Shown: positions 41,531-52,229 of the stretch, in pieces
Layout: every line of letters starts with the position of its first letter
How positions within the stretch are numbered: the stretch's first letter is position 1
Assembly (NCBI RefSeq): GCF_000372725.1
Contig: NW_005199926.1
Location: 13,189 to 77,188, forward strand
Direction: 5' to 3'
DNA: 64,000 bases
Source: Emiliania huxleyi CCMP1516
Lineage: Eukaryota; Haptophyta; Isochrysidales; Noelaerhabdaceae
Notes under the pieces: generated by a model
Seen by the model: the letters and a program-made list of their open reading frames with translations, nothing else
Databases searched by the model: none
What the model was told of the DNA's origin: nothing
Translations under genes and position numbers: made by a program

Positions 41531-42838
41531 ATGTCGTTACACCTCTGTCGTTGGTCCCAGCCTTGGGTGCAGCGTGGTTGTGGGAGAGTCCTGCAGCCGG
41601 CCCGCGCGTGTGTCGCGTGGGTCCGTAACTATGAGCAAAACCACCCATACAGCGAACTCGCCCGAGCCGGGTTCGTGGATGGAGACTGTGTTCCTCCAGA
41701 GGGGAGAGCAGCGGCCGTGTCAGAGGCCGCGCCTCCCCCTAATGACTTCCCGCGAGGGGGGGCCTGGGGAAGCGCAACGACGGGGGACGTCGGGGCGGAT
41801 CGCACAACCTCCGGGTTTTACAACCCGAACTGGCTCGAGTCGGATCCCAAGGGAATGCCCGAGCACAACGACCTTCTGAGGTGGGATACAGCGACATGGA
41901 GTGCGGCATCGCCCGTGGACTTCCAATCGCTGGGAACCCGGAAGAGCGCACCGACGGGAGACGTCGGGGCGAATCACACAACCACTGGGCTTGACGGCCC
42001 ACCGGAGACACGCTCCTACGGAGCATCTGACTACAACGGCAACGCAGACTCTGCGGGCCACGCCGAGGTTTATACCGCGGGAGCGCACGTTCCTGTGGGC
42101 ATGCACGAGACACACGACATTGGGGATGTCCCCGGCGCGGATTACGACTCCCGCCACACGGGTCGCGAGATCCCGACGCAACGGCACGCAGTGCCGCTTG
42201 CAAGCGACGGTATGTACGGCGCGCCCGACGAGGGCGCCCCTGAGCGAGAACAGTTGTGGCTGCAGAGCCAGCCGCCCCTGACTCCGCATGCCCTGGGCGA
42301 CGGCATCCGGACGGGCGTTGTGACCGGCGGCCGTGCTCTCGACACACGGAAGCCCCCGGCGTTGGTCGGGGTGCACAAGCACGAGCCACGCCGCGGCTCA
42401 GCGAGCCCTCCGCAGCGGACTGCGGGGAGTGAGGTGGACGCGGAAGGACTCTACGTTGACATCCATGGCGCAGCCTACGCGCCCAAGGGACGGGCGAGCC
42501 GCGCCGAGCTCGAGCGGTCGCACCGCGCCGAGCTCGCACGAAGGCACGATTGCAAGACCAAATCGAACTCCTCCGCGAGGGGATCGAGGTATTCAAGCGG
42601 AGGGAGCGATCGCGAGCCCAGAGCCCGCAACCCGTGGAGCCCAGCACGAGCACAAGCACAGCAAATCTCAACAACCACCTCGGCGGCGGCGGCGCGCGGA
42701 CTGCCCGCGCGCCGCCCCGGTGACGATGGGGGCCCCGCCGCAAACCCCGTGCACCACCTTCCCAGCGGGCGAGTCAACCAGCCCCGCGCGGCCGAGCAGC
42801 GAGCGCCTCCAAGCGCGGCCGCGTGCATCGCCGGTTAG
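41531..42838 (+). CDS. Unknown Gly/Ala/Arg-rich protein, tentative
   Basis: I do not recognise this 435-codon frame. It has a composition less biased than its antisense shadow, with an internal duplication: ATTGDVGADRTTSGF and, about 65 residues later, APTGDVGANHTTTGL. The C-terminal 150 residues are Arg/Ser/Pro-rich and probably disordered. A second long frame overlaps it at 42333-43001. It lies directly after the telomere-type arrays and tandem repeats, so it could be a subtelomeric or mobile-element gene. Start and reality are uncertain. Confidence 0.35.
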   Translation: MSLHLCRWSQPWVQRGCGRVLQPARACVAWVRNYEQNHPYSELARAGFVDGDCVPPEGRAAAVSEAAPPPNDFPRGGAWGSATTGDVGADRTTSGFYNPNWLESDPKGMPEHNDLLRWDTATWSAASPVDFQSLGTRKSAPTGDVGANHTTTGLDGPPETRSYGASDYNGNADSAGHAEVYTAGAHVPVGMHETHDIGDVPGADYDSRHTGREIPTQRHAVPLASDGMYGAPDEGAPEREQLWLQSQPPLTPHALGDGIRTGVVTGGRALDTRKPPALVGVHKHEPRRGSASPPQRTAGSEVDAEGLYVDIHGAAYAPKGRASRAELERSHRAELARRHDCKTKSNSSARGSRYSSGGSDREPRARNPWSPARAQAQQISTTTSAAAARGLPARRPGDDGGPAANPVHHLPSGRVNQPRAAEQRAPPSAAACIAG

Positions 42839-43367
42839 GGAGACCGAGGGGCCGCTCTACGGCGCGGCGGCCCCCGGTGGCGGCGGTCGGGCCGGGCTCG
42901 AAGCCATATTCCGCCCGACCCCGCCGCGCGCCTCCCGCAACCCTGGCCCTCACCCGGCCACCCATCGGGAAACCCGCCCCGTGACCAGGTCAAGGAGATA
43001 ATAACGGCCGCCTCTCGTCGTCGAGCTCGGCGGAGACGATGGTCGCCTCGCGTTTGAACCCCTCGAGCTGCTCGAGCGGCGTCGCACTCGTCGAGCGTAA
43101 CAGCAGTCCGCCCTCGGATGACTTGTTGAGCGCGCCGTAGAAAGCCGCCCGAGCGAGGCACGCGGCAGCCGTCGGGGAGCGCGATCTAGGTCAGCTGGTG
43201 CCGTCGCGTGGGCACGGTGCGAGGAACGACATGCTGTGGCAACGACGAGAGCTGTGCCTCGAAGACGCGCGCGAAGCCGAAGGAAGGAGAGAGAGAAACG
43301 AGAAACATCAGACCAACGCCAACTCACACCACGCAGGCCACCCACCCACCCCTCGTGGAAGCCTCTC
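42839..43367. other. No gene seen between unknown ORF and sulfotransferase
   Basis: GC-rich sequence with overlapping short frames only. It presumably holds the sulfotransferase promoter and possibly a 5' exon of that gene, but no splice join can be justified. Confidence 0.35.
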
Positions 43368-44372
43368 ATGGTGGCGGCAGTCACAGCTTGGTGGCGTTCC
43401 GGTGGCTCATCCCAGCCTTCCAGCAGTCACAGCGTCACGACGCCGCGCGCTCCGCCGCTGCCGATGGGGTTGCTCGTTCCCGGCCACTGGTACTGCCCCA
43501 CGGCCGCCGACTATGCCTCACAAATACAAGCAAAGGTTGGCTCGACGTCGCTCAAGGCCTGGGATGCGCTCCACCAGGACGGCAACGGCAACTTCTCGCA
43601 GGCCTTTCCCTACCTGGGCAGCAAGGTCACCCTGACTGGCCCTCCCGGCGCCGACGGCACGCGGCCTTTGCGCGTCGTTGAGACCCGGCGGTGCGAGAGC
43701 AGCGCCGAGCTCCGCCGCCGCTGGAGATTTGCTCTGATCCGCCACCCTCTGCGGCGGCTCGCGTCGGCCTACCACGACAAGGTCGTCATCGAGCGCTGCA
43801 TCTACGAGCCGTTCAAGTGGGTGTGCGGGCTGCCGCCCGAGCGGCGGTGGCGAGCCTTCGTGGGCGAGGTGGTCGCGGGCCGCTTCCGCGACGTGCACGT
43901 GATCAGCCAGGCGGACGGCCTGCTCGGCAGCCACGTGCACACGCGGGAGATGCCGCTCCACGCGCTCATCCGCATCGAGCAGCTCGACGCGTGGTGGCCG
44001 TATGTGCTCAAGTGCAGCCGCTACCGGGGCAGCGCCTCGGAGGGCGCGCTGCTGCACGCAAACAGCAAGCCGGCAAACTACTCGGAGTACTTTCAGGACA
44101 AGGAGCTCCTCGCGCAGCTCATGCAGCACTCCCTGCGCGAGGAGCGGTGGTTTGGCTACTCGGCCGTGGAGGTGGCGAGCAGTCCGGCCGTGGCGCAGGC
44201 GGCGGCAGAGCTGCAGCGCCACCGCTGGTCCACCGGCGACTGGAGCCGCCACACGCCCCCGTCGCCCCTGCCGCCCGTGCACGACGACCCTCCCGCGGAC
44301 AAGGGCCGGTGCGTTGGCAGCCGGCCGCTGCACCCGGGGAGCGTCCCGTCGAGCGGTGGCGCGAGAGTCTGA
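43368..44372 (+). CDS. Carbohydrate sulfotransferase (Sulfotransfer_2 type)
   Basis: The product (334 residues from the ATG at 43368; alternative ATG at 43464) has the two PAPS-binding motifs of Golgi carbohydrate sulfotransferases: AKVGSTSLKAWDAL (5'-phosphosulfate loop) and FALIRHPLRRLASAYHDKV (3'-phosphate site), at about residues 52 and 110 from the first ATG. These enzymes move sulfate from PAPS to sugar hydroxyls, as in chondroitin 4-sulfotransferases. Paired Cys around IYEPFKWVCGLPP and VLKCSRY may form disulfides. No convincing transmembrane anchor precedes the domain, so an upstream exon may be missing or the enzyme may be soluble. The C-terminal 70 residues are Pro-rich. Confidence 0.85.
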   Translation: MVAAVTAWWRSGGSSQPSSSHSVTTPRAPPLPMGLLVPGHWYCPTAADYASQIQAKVGSTSLKAWDALHQDGNGNFSQAFPYLGSKVTLTGPPGADGTRPLRVVETRRCESSAELRRRWRFALIRHPLRRLASAYHDKVVIERCIYEPFKWVCGLPPERRWRAFVGEVVAGRFRDVHVISQADGLLGSHVHTREMPLHALIRIEQLDAWWPYVLKCSRYRGSASEGALLHANSKPANYSEYFQDKELLAQLMQHSLREERWFGYSAVEVASSPAVAQAAAELQRHRWSTGDWSRHTPPSPLPPVHDDPPADKGRCVGSRPLHPGSVPSSGGARV

Positions 44373-44526
44373 GCAGTGCGGGTAACCGGCTGACGTGAGG
44401 ACGCGCTCGGCCATTGCCGCCTTCTTATTATGTGTTCGTGCCAGCACGGGCCAGTCCTCTCTGCTGTGCTTGTGGGTCTCAGACCGAGTGTCTTTATTAA
44501 ATCCTCGAGGGATAATTTACCTATTA

Positions 44527-44570
44527 TCGAAAGAAAGAAAGAAAAAACCCAAGAGAGGGGTTGGAGGGCG
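44527..44570 (-). repeat. Diverged relative of the CTTT-tailed repeat
   Basis: GAAAGAAAGAAAGAAAAA is followed by ACCCAAGAGAGGGGTTGGAG, resembling the tail-to-body junction of the copies at 16.2 and 29.9 kb, but only this short piece matches. Confidence 0.4.
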
Positions 44571-44648
44571 GGAGAATCCAAAAAAGCCGTCCAAAAAGCC
44601 ACAAAAACCCAGCGAGCCTCCCGTTACGCGATTGCCGCGAAGCGCAGC

Positions 44649-45116
44649 ATGATGCGTGGCCAGCTTGGGAGGCTGCCGCCGCTGTCAGAGGCGGCCGCCA
44701 CTGCGAGGTCTCGAGGGCCGACCGGCCGGGCGAGCATCCGCGCTGCCGACGACGTGCTCGAGGCTGACCTTCAGAGCGACGAGATTCTCGCATGCTTTGA
44801 GGAGGCGCTCGGCGAACGGCAGCCAGAGATGGGAACGGATGCTGCAGCAGGGCGAGAGGCGAACGCCGAGAGTGCGGAGGCCGCACCGCGACTCGAGGCT
44901 GCAGCAGAGCAGCAGCGAAACCGCTTCGCTCGCGCGGGAGACGGCGCGTTTAGCCGCGAACGGGGCCATGCCAGACGAGTCGCCTGCGGCCGGGACGCCA
45001 GCCGAGACGGGTGCGGCGGCGGCGCCCGCGGTACAAGCCGGCGCGGCGGGCGCTGGGAGCCTATGCACAGAGGGCTAACGGATATTTTTTCGCTTCGCTG
45101 CGCGGCCTGGGAATAG
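44649..45116 (+). CDS. Small Ala/Glu-rich protein, doubtful
   Basis: A 155-codon frame from the ATG at 44649. It contains a helical stretch (DVLEADLQSDEILACFEEAL) that looks protein-like, then Ala/Glu-rich and Arg-rich tracts. It ends 120 bp before the ORC4 gene. It may be a real small protein or an upstream frame in the ORC4 leader. No family is recognised. Confidence 0.22.
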   Translation: MMRGQLGRLPPLSEAAATARSRGPTGRASIRAADDVLEADLQSDEILACFEEALGERQPEMGTDAAAGREANAESAEAAPRLEAAAEQQRNRFARAGDGAFSRERGHARRVACGRDASRDGCGGGARGTSRRGGRWEPMHRGLTDIFSLRCAAWE

Positions 45117-45233
45117 GTAGGTAGGTGGGGCACGGAGCCTGGCGGTCGGCGCCCGCAAAAACCGGGCCCAAACCGGCATCGCTTGCCGCTTTTCTTCTTT
45201 TCTCCCGCGCGAGAAAAAGGCGAAGGCGCGAGG

Positions 45234-46076
45234 ATGCGCTTCGCTGCCACGCTTCTGCGCAAGAGCCTCGGAAGCCAGCAGCAGGCGGTGCCGCTGCCCG
45301 ACGGCGCGGCCTGGAAGCCTCAGTGGGTTGCTGCGGACGATCAGCTCCTCGGCGAGGCTCTCCTCCTCATCTCTAGCAGCAGCCTCGCAACTGATGAGCT
45401 CTCGGCCGAAGAGTTTGAGGAGCTTGTGGATTACTTCAAGGCAAAGCAGGCGCACCGCTCGCAGGACGAGATCAAACGGCGGATGACCGTGCTCGAGGCC
45501 GCCTTTGGCGGCGGCAGGCAGGACTTTGATGCGTTTCGGCAGGCGGCCACGCAGGCCGCCGCGGCAGAGCCGCCGAGAAAGCCGGCGGCGGTGGGGAAGA
45601 AGGCGGCGGCAAAGCGGGCTGCGTCGCCGGAGCCAATGATCTCGCCTGCCAGCACGGACGCCGCGCTGCCTCCGGCCAAGAGGGTGCGTGCGGCGGCCTC
45701 GGGAGGGCCCGCGAGTGCCAAGAAGGGAGGCAAGGCGGGAGGCGAGGCCAAAGGCAAGGCGGGGGGCAAGGCGGGGGGCAAGGCGGGGGCCAAGGCGGCG
45801 GAGGAGAGGGAGACGGCGACCAAGGCCGCCGCGCCGATCGCCGTGGAGCGCAGCACCGGCCGCGTCCGCACCGCCGTGCAGCGGCTCGGAGTCGGCGACG
45901 GCTTCCTTCTCGGCAGAGCGAGCGACTGGACGGGAGGCAGTCGCTCGCAGCCGGAGGCGACCCCGTCCGCGTCCGCAGCGCCGGCCAGTAATGCGTCGCG
46001 GAAGCAGGCCGCGGCACAGCGGGGGCGAGCGCAGCTGCCGCGCCGCCCGACGGTCGACGAGGTGGCGGCATGCGGC

Positions 46077-46121
<45 letters not shown>

Positions 46122-47876
46122 GAGGCGGCCACAGAGGCGGCGGCGGCTCCCCAGTGGCAGAGCCCGCCTCGCGCCGCGGGGAAGGGGGCCCGAAGCCCGG
46201 CCGGCGGCAGGTCGGCGCGGGCGGGACGCGGAGCGGGAGGCGCCGGTTCGAGCAGCCCCCCTCCTACGCCGGCGTCGATGGAGGTGGAGGAGGCGGAGCT
46301 ACGGGAGGCGATCAGCGAGGCGGCCTCCGCGGCGGTGCGGGCTCCTTCGGCCTGGTCGCCGGGGGCGCGCCCTCGCTCCGCGGTCTCAGGCAGCGCCGCT
46401 GACGCCGCCGACGCCCCTCCGACCGCCTCTGTTCCGACGGCGGCGCCGCTGCGCGACGAGGACGGCTTCCCACTCGAGCCAGAGCAGGTGGCGCCGCTGC
46501 TGCGAGCGGCGCGGCGAGGCGCGTACGCGCGGCTCCTCGCGCCCGCCGCCGAGTCGGGCCTCCTCTCGCACTTGCACGCCGCGGCGCGCGACGACTTGCG
46601 CGAGATCCTGCTGCGCACCGCGGGCGGCCTCGAGAACTCGACGGCGCTGCTGCTCGGGCCTCGCGGCGCCGGCAAGCACCGCGTGCTGTGCGAGACGCTG
46701 GCGGAGCTGCGCGGCAAGAGCGGCGCCGCGGGCGCGGACTTCCTCGTCGTCGACGTGTCCGCGGTGCTGATGACGGACGAGGTGTCCACCCTGATGGGCA
46801 TCGCCGCGCAGCTCAACCTGACGGCGCAGATCCACATGAGGAGGTTTGGCTCGTTCGCCGACGGGCTGAGGCACATGCTGCACTTGCTGCGGCGCTCGCG
46901 GCCCGGCTCGCAGGGCGAGGGGCAACGGGAGGGGCAGGCGCAGCCGGTGTGCTTCGTGCTGCACAACTTCGAGGACTTTGCGCTCCGCCCAAAGCAAACC
47001 CTCCTCTACTCGCTCTTTGACCTCTGCCAGACGGACGACGCGCAGATGGCCGTCATCGGGCTCACCTCGCGCGTCGACGCGCTCGACCTGCTCGAGAAGC
47101 GGGTCCGCTCGCGCTTCTCGGGCCGGCAGCTCGCCCTCTCCTACCTCCCGACCGTCGCCGACGCGACCTCCCTCCTCCGCCGCGCGCTGAGCGAGCCCGT
47201 CCCCGCCGAGGCGAAGAGCGTCGACGGCCGCCTCGTGCGCCCCTTCCACGGCGCGTGGGCGAGTGCGGTCGACGAGCTGTGCGCCGCCCTCGAGGCCTCG
47301 CCCACCCTCGAGCGGCTCCTCTGGCACGGCCTCACCCCGCGCACCCTCCTCGCCGGCCTCAAGCTCCACCTCGCCGCCCTCAGCCCCGCGGCGCCGCTGC
47401 CGACTGCCGACGGCGTCGAGGCGGCGCTCGCCCGAGAGCTCCCTCTCCCGGTGGCGGAGGCGCTGCTCCCCGAGCTCTCCGTCGTCGAGCTCCTCCTCCT
47501 CCTCTGCCTCCAGCGCCGTCTCGACACGGACGCGCCGCCGCCGCACACGCTGCGCGCCGTGCTCCGCGAGTACCACCAGTTCCTCGCCGACGCGCCAGAG
47601 GCGGCGGCGCAGTACGGGCTGCCGCTCCCTCCCCTGACCAAGGCCTTCGAGCACCTCCTCGCCCTCGGCCTCGTCGCGGCCGACCGGCGCTCCCCCGCCG
47701 GCGCCGCGCCGTCGGCCGTCGCCGCGCGCGCGGCCGCGGCCGGGACGAGCGCGCTGTCGCTCGACAGCCCGGCGCTGGTGCTCCGGCTGTCGCCGCGCGC
47801 GCTCGAGTGCTACGTACGCGACGCGGCCGTCCTCCCGACGCACGTGCGCCGCTTCGGCGTCTCTTGGCTCAAGTGA
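45234..47876 (+). CDS. ORC4: Origin recognition complex subunit 4
   Basis: The C-terminal 430 residues match ORC4, an AAA+ subunit of the complex that marks replication origins and helps load MCM helicase. Visible: Walker A LLLGPRGAGKH (about residues 473-482), the ORC4-typical IAAQLNLTAQ and RRFGSFADGL, then QTLLYSLFDLCQ, MAVIGLTSRVDALDLLEKRV and RSRFSGRQLAL (sensor/arginine region), and a winged-helix end. In the Walker B position the sequence is FVLHNFEDF (His577-Asn578) where human ORC4 has LDEFD, so the acidic pair is lost. Unusually for the family (about 430-450 residues), some 400 extra residues precede it: a helical start, Lys/Gly/Ala repeats (GGKAGGKAGG) and Ala/Arg/Ser-rich disorder. 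I chose ATG 45234 because the frame upstream lacks ATG. One exon. Confidence 0.92.
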
Positions 47877-48301
47877 GCGGGAGGGGCGTCGGCGGGGGAG
47901 GGGAGGGGGGCGGGGCCAGGTCGGCCAGGTCCACTCTATCTACCATGTCCACGATGGCTTTCGCGTTGCACTGATCGACATCGATGTAGCAAAACGTGAG
48001 TGCAACGAGACAAGTATAGATGGTAATGTTCTGTCGTAATGAGTGCGCAGACACCGCTTTGACCTTATTTGTGGGATGCGCCGGACTGTGTGGACTGTGT
48101 GTCAGCACATCTCCGAGCTCGAGCATGTGAGTCGTGGCCTTGGAGCGGCTGCGGGGAGCACTTGGAGCACTTGGAGTGCAGCCAGCAACCGCACATCCAG
48201 GGCCGGGGAGCTAAGAAGCGCACCAGCCGCCTCTTAAAAATAATTCTTTTCAGGCCTTTTGGCGTCAGGCTTTCACTCACGTGCCTGACGCCCGAGCCGA
48301 T
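47877..48301. other. Intergenic region with dispersed repeat copy C
   Basis: Between ORC4 and the golgin gene. The first 60 bp are G-rich. Repeat copy C (48156-48230) lies about 70 bp upstream of the golgin ATG. A C/T-rich stretch ending TTTTCAGG follows it and could be either a promoter element or a splice acceptor of a leader intron. Confidence 0.5.
48156..48230 (+). repeat. Dispersed repeat, copy C
   Basis: GGAGCACTTGGAGCACTTGG, ACCGCACATCCAGGGCCGGG and GAGCTAAGAAGCGCACCAGC in the same order as copy B (reverse, 22511-22593). Confidence 0.75.
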
Positions 48302-49540
48302 ATGAAGGCCGCCTCCCTCCTCGCGTCTGCGCACGCGGCGGCCAACAAAGCCGCCAACAAGGCGCTCGAGCATGCCATGCCCACTCCCAGCTTCTCCATC
48401 GCCGACTTGGTCGACGAGGTCAGATCCCTCCGCGAGCAGAAGGCCGCGCTCGAAGGCGAAAAGTCTCTGCTCGAGTCGCACGTCGGCTTGCTGTCGCAGC
48501 AGCTAATGCTTCCGCCGGGCGAGCGAACCGTGACCGAGGCGCCCGACACCGGTGCGTCAAAGCCGCCAAAGTCACCGGATGCCGAGAGCGCAGAGCCGTC
48601 GGACGAGAGCAGCGTCGAGCAGCTCTCGGCTGTGCGCGCCGCCCTCGACGCTGAGGCAGACGCGGGCATCGCGGCGACTCTCGCGCTGGGCTCAGAGATT
48701 CGCGCCGCCGAGGCGGACGCCGAGGCCTCGCGCCGCCGCGTCGCGAGCGCCGAGGAGGAGCTGCGGCGCAGCGTCGAAGAGCTTGAGGCGGAGCTCGAGC
48801 GGCTCGCGGCGCGTGAGCGGCGCGCCGTCGCTTCAGCGGTGAGCGCGGAACGCAGGCGCGCGGCGCAGGCGACGGCCAGTCTCGAGGAGGCGCTCGGCGC
48901 GGCGCAGGACGCGCTGGCTCGGCGCGAGGAGGCACTAGATCTCGACGGCGGAGGCGGGTATGGAGGCGGGTACGGCGGAGGCGGCGGCGTGGACCAGGAG
49001 CGTCAGCTACGCGCCGAGTGGATGGCAAAGTGCGAGCACCACCGCGCGCGCAGCACCGCGCTGCAGGAGGAGGTGGCGGCACTACGGGCTGCGCACGATG
49101 ACGAGCTGCGGCGAGAGCGATCGCGCGCCGAGGGCGCTGAAGGGAGGCTTGCGCAGGCGGAGGCGGCGGCGCGGGCGGCGGGAGCGACACGCGCGCAGGC
49201 GGAGCGGCAGGCTGCGCAGCTGTCGTTGGATTTCAACGCGCAAGTGCACGAGCTCGCCCTGCTGCGGCAGCGCGCCGAGAGGGCGGAGCAGCAACTGTCG
49301 CGCCACACGGTGGAGAAGTGCACCGCACGGCAGTGGATCGTCAACTTCGTTGAGAACGAGGCGGCGAGGCCGGAGCTGCTCCGGCTGATGGCGACGTGGT
49401 GGGAATTTAGCGAGGAGGACTTGGTCCGGGTCGGCTTGCGAGCCGAAGCGCTGCCGCCGTCGCCTTTCCGACGTCCCTCTGACGGCTCGCTGCTCGATGC
49501 ATTCGAGAGCTTCCTGACTCGGGAGTCTGGCGTGGAATAG
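48302..49540 (+). CDS. Golgin with C-terminal GRAB-like domain
   Basis: The 412-residue protein is mostly coiled coil (about residues 30-75 and 105-340), broken by a short Gly/Tyr linker (GGGGYGGGYGGGGG near 225). The C-terminal block TARQWIVNFVENEAARPELL, then RLMATWWEFSEEDLVRVGL, matches the GRAB domain pattern of Rud3/GMAP-210 golgins (family form: DRQLVTN.LLQF...LL.LLASILNW..EERE.AGL), which binds ARF GTPases on the cis-Golgi. Golgins tether vesicles. This one is short for the family (GMAP-210 is far longer; yeast Rud3 is about 480). I used the first ATG (48302). The domain call rests on a single pattern and could be tested by profile search. Confidence 0.62.
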   Translation: MKAASLLASAHAAANKAANKALEHAMPTPSFSIADLVDEVRSLREQKAALEGEKSLLESHVGLLSQQLMLPPGERTVTEAPDTGASKPPKSPDAESAEPSDESSVEQLSAVRAALDAEADAGIAATLALGSEIRAAEADAEASRRRVASAEEELRRSVEELEAELERLAARERRAVASAVSAERRRAAQATASLEEALGAAQDALARREEALDLDGGGGYGGGYGGGGGVDQERQLRAEWMAKCEHHRARSTALQEEVAALRAAHDDELRRERSRAEGAEGRLAQAEAAARAAGATRAQAERQAAQLSLDFNAQVHELALLRQRAERAEQQLSRHTVEKCTARQWIVNFVENEAARPELLRLMATWWEFSEEDLVRVGLRAEALPPSPFRRPSDGSLLDAFESFLTRESGVE

Positions 49541-49823
49541 AACTAGACGTTACCTCCCGCCACACCTCTTAAAAGATCGCCTGAACTACTGAGCGCTGAG
49601 CCGTATATTAAGAGAGAGTCTCGTTTCGCTCGCAGAGGTAACACAGAGCGCGCGAGAGGTGAGGCGGTAAAGTCTGAGAAGACGGGGGCCCACCGCCCCC
49701 ACGGCGGCCGTCGGGGCACGGCGCACGGGCAGCGGCACGGCCGCGCCACGCGCTCGACCTCGAGCCGATTTGTTTCGCCGTCACCAGCCGGCGACGTCGC
49801 TCACCTTTCTGCTTTCAGGCCCC

Positions 49824-52192
49824 TCACCACATGCCCTTGCCGGAGTTCTTATCCATGAAGGCCTTCACCTCGGAGCGAGTGGCCCATGGGGGTACCAGCC
49901 CCTTGCCAGCCAACAGCGCGTGCGGGATGTCAATGGCCTGCTGGCGATCGCGGATGCCGCGCAGGATGCACTTGAAGGTCTCCTCGATGCTGAGAGCAAA
50001 GCATGCCCACAGAATGATGCCGAAGAAGATCGTGCCTGGGAGAGCGATCATGTCGCAGATGACGTTGAAGCCTGGCACAAAGATGAGGAAAACGGTGATG
50101 CTCATGCACGGGACCCACAGCATGTAGAAGACGCCGTTGCGCTGTCCGGGGCCGTCGGGACCATCGCGCGGCTCAACCCAGAATGGCGCCTCACCGCGAA
50201 CGCCCAGAAGCCGGAAGAGCTCGACAAAGACAAAGAGCATGAAGCCCGCCGCGTTGGAGCGCTTCACGCCGAATCCCTCGCAAGAGAAGTATGGGGACAT
50301 CGTCGGCTTGTCCTCGCCCGTCCAGCAATACTCGAGCTGCCCCTCGTCCTGCTCTGTGCACGGCTTCAGCACCTCCACGCCGCCGTACGTGAAGGTCACA
50401 CCGCTTGCAGGGTCGCCCTCGTAAGACCAGCTCTTGCCCTCGAAGTTGTCCTCCTTGGGGTAGAGGTTGCCCGTCGTGCCGCGGTACTCAAAGTCGTAGT
50501 GGCCGACGTCCGCCAAGTCGTAGGCGGCGTTGTCCTCGGGCACGTACCCAAACTCCGAGATGTCGGCTGCCGACCCCCACTGTTCGACGCCCGGGATGGA
50601 GAAGCCAAAGCCATCCTCGCCGAAGGCGAAGGCCTTCGGGCACTTGCAGTAGAAAGCCCGCTCCTCCGGCAGGCCATCCTCTCCGCGCGCGCGCAAGCAG
50701 GGGATGTCGCCACCCGCAAAGACGGTCTTAAGCGAGTCCGATTCCTCGAGGTGCGTCCCGCTGGACAGGGTTCCCTACAGGCAGGGACGACGTCAGCTGG
50801 GCTGGGGCTGGGCACAGCCCCTCGCTCTGCGTCGCGCACCATGTGGCTGTGATAGACGAACCAGAAGGCTCCCGGCACGAGCAGCTGGTAGTAGGCCAGG
50901 AAGGGAAGGAAGCGCAAGTAGAAGGCCAAGTCTGAGATGACGAAGCCTACCGCCTTCTTGCGCGGCGGAATCTTCATCTGATAAGACTCGCCCTCTTCCC
51001 ACGCGATCGATAGGGACGGGATGTCGTGCGTGAAGTTCTTGGCAAAGAGCGCTGGCAGGTTGTTGATGGGCTTTGGCAGCCCGCAGAAGGTGCACGTGGA
51101 AAACATGAATCCCTCTGCCGCCTTCACGCCGAGGTAGAAGAGCAGGTACTTTTGCAAGTTACCAAAGATCTTACGGCCCTCCTGCACGGCGGCGACGATG
51201 GTCGTGAAGTTGTCATCCATCAGGACGACATCGGCGGCGCCCTTGGCGACGCTCGTGCCCGCGATGCCCATAGCAGTACCGATGTCGGCGATCTTGAGCG
51301 CGGCGGCGTCGTTCACGCCGTCCCCAGTCATGGCCGCGACGTGGCCCTGGCGCTGCAGCGTCTCGACAATAGCCACCTTGTCGGTCGGCTGGGCACGCGC
51401 CCACGTGACAGTCTGGCCCACCATCTCGCTCATGCGTGCCAGCTCGGCGAGCTCGATGCTAGTGATCGGCTTGCCCTTTTCGGGCGTGCCGAGGACGGGC
51501 GATTCGGTGGGCTGCTTCGGGTCGCGGTGCAGGTCCGCGCACTCCCTGGTCTTGGCGAGGGCCTGCGAGTCGGATGCGTCGCCGCTGATGATCGAGATGT
51601 TGCGCGAGATGGCCATCGCAGTCGCCTTCTGGTCGCCGGTAATCATCACCACCGACACGCCCGCCTTCTGCACGAGCTCGACGGACTCCTTGACGCCGTC
51701 GCGCGGCGGGTCCTTGAGGCCCATCATTGCGGTGAAGGTGAGCGGGTAGGTCGTGTTGCCCTCGAGCAGGTAGGTGAGCCGCTCGTCGCCGTCCTCCATC
51801 TTGCCGAGCGCCTCCGCCTCGGCGGCGGTCAGCGGGCGCATCGCGACGAGGATGACGCGAAGCGCCTTGTCGGCAAAGTCCTTGTTGGCCTGCTTGAAAA
51901 GGGACTGGGCGTCGGGCGTCTCGTTCTTCGCGCCGCTCGTAATTTTGAGCGTGCGTGCGTCGCCCATCTCATTCTTCTCCGGGCAAGTCGGCACTGCGTG
52001 CACGTACGGCATCAGCCGGTCCGGTGCGCCCTTGAGGATGGCCATGTGCGTGGCACCAGGGACGATCACCATCCCGCTGGCATAGAAGCCCTCGCCCTTG
52101 CCACTGGGACAGTGCGGTAGAGCAGGGAGTGAGAGGCTAACTCGCATGTGGGAGTGCTCTCCAACCTCTCCTTATGTTGCGTGCCGCCGGTC

Positions 52193-52229
<37 letters not shown>

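Noticed and set aside
46386-47843. Minus-strand 485-codon frame opposite ORC4
   Set aside because: Its Glu/Arg/Gly-rich composition is typical of a GC-driven shadow, while ORC4 motifs are unmistakable on the plus strand.
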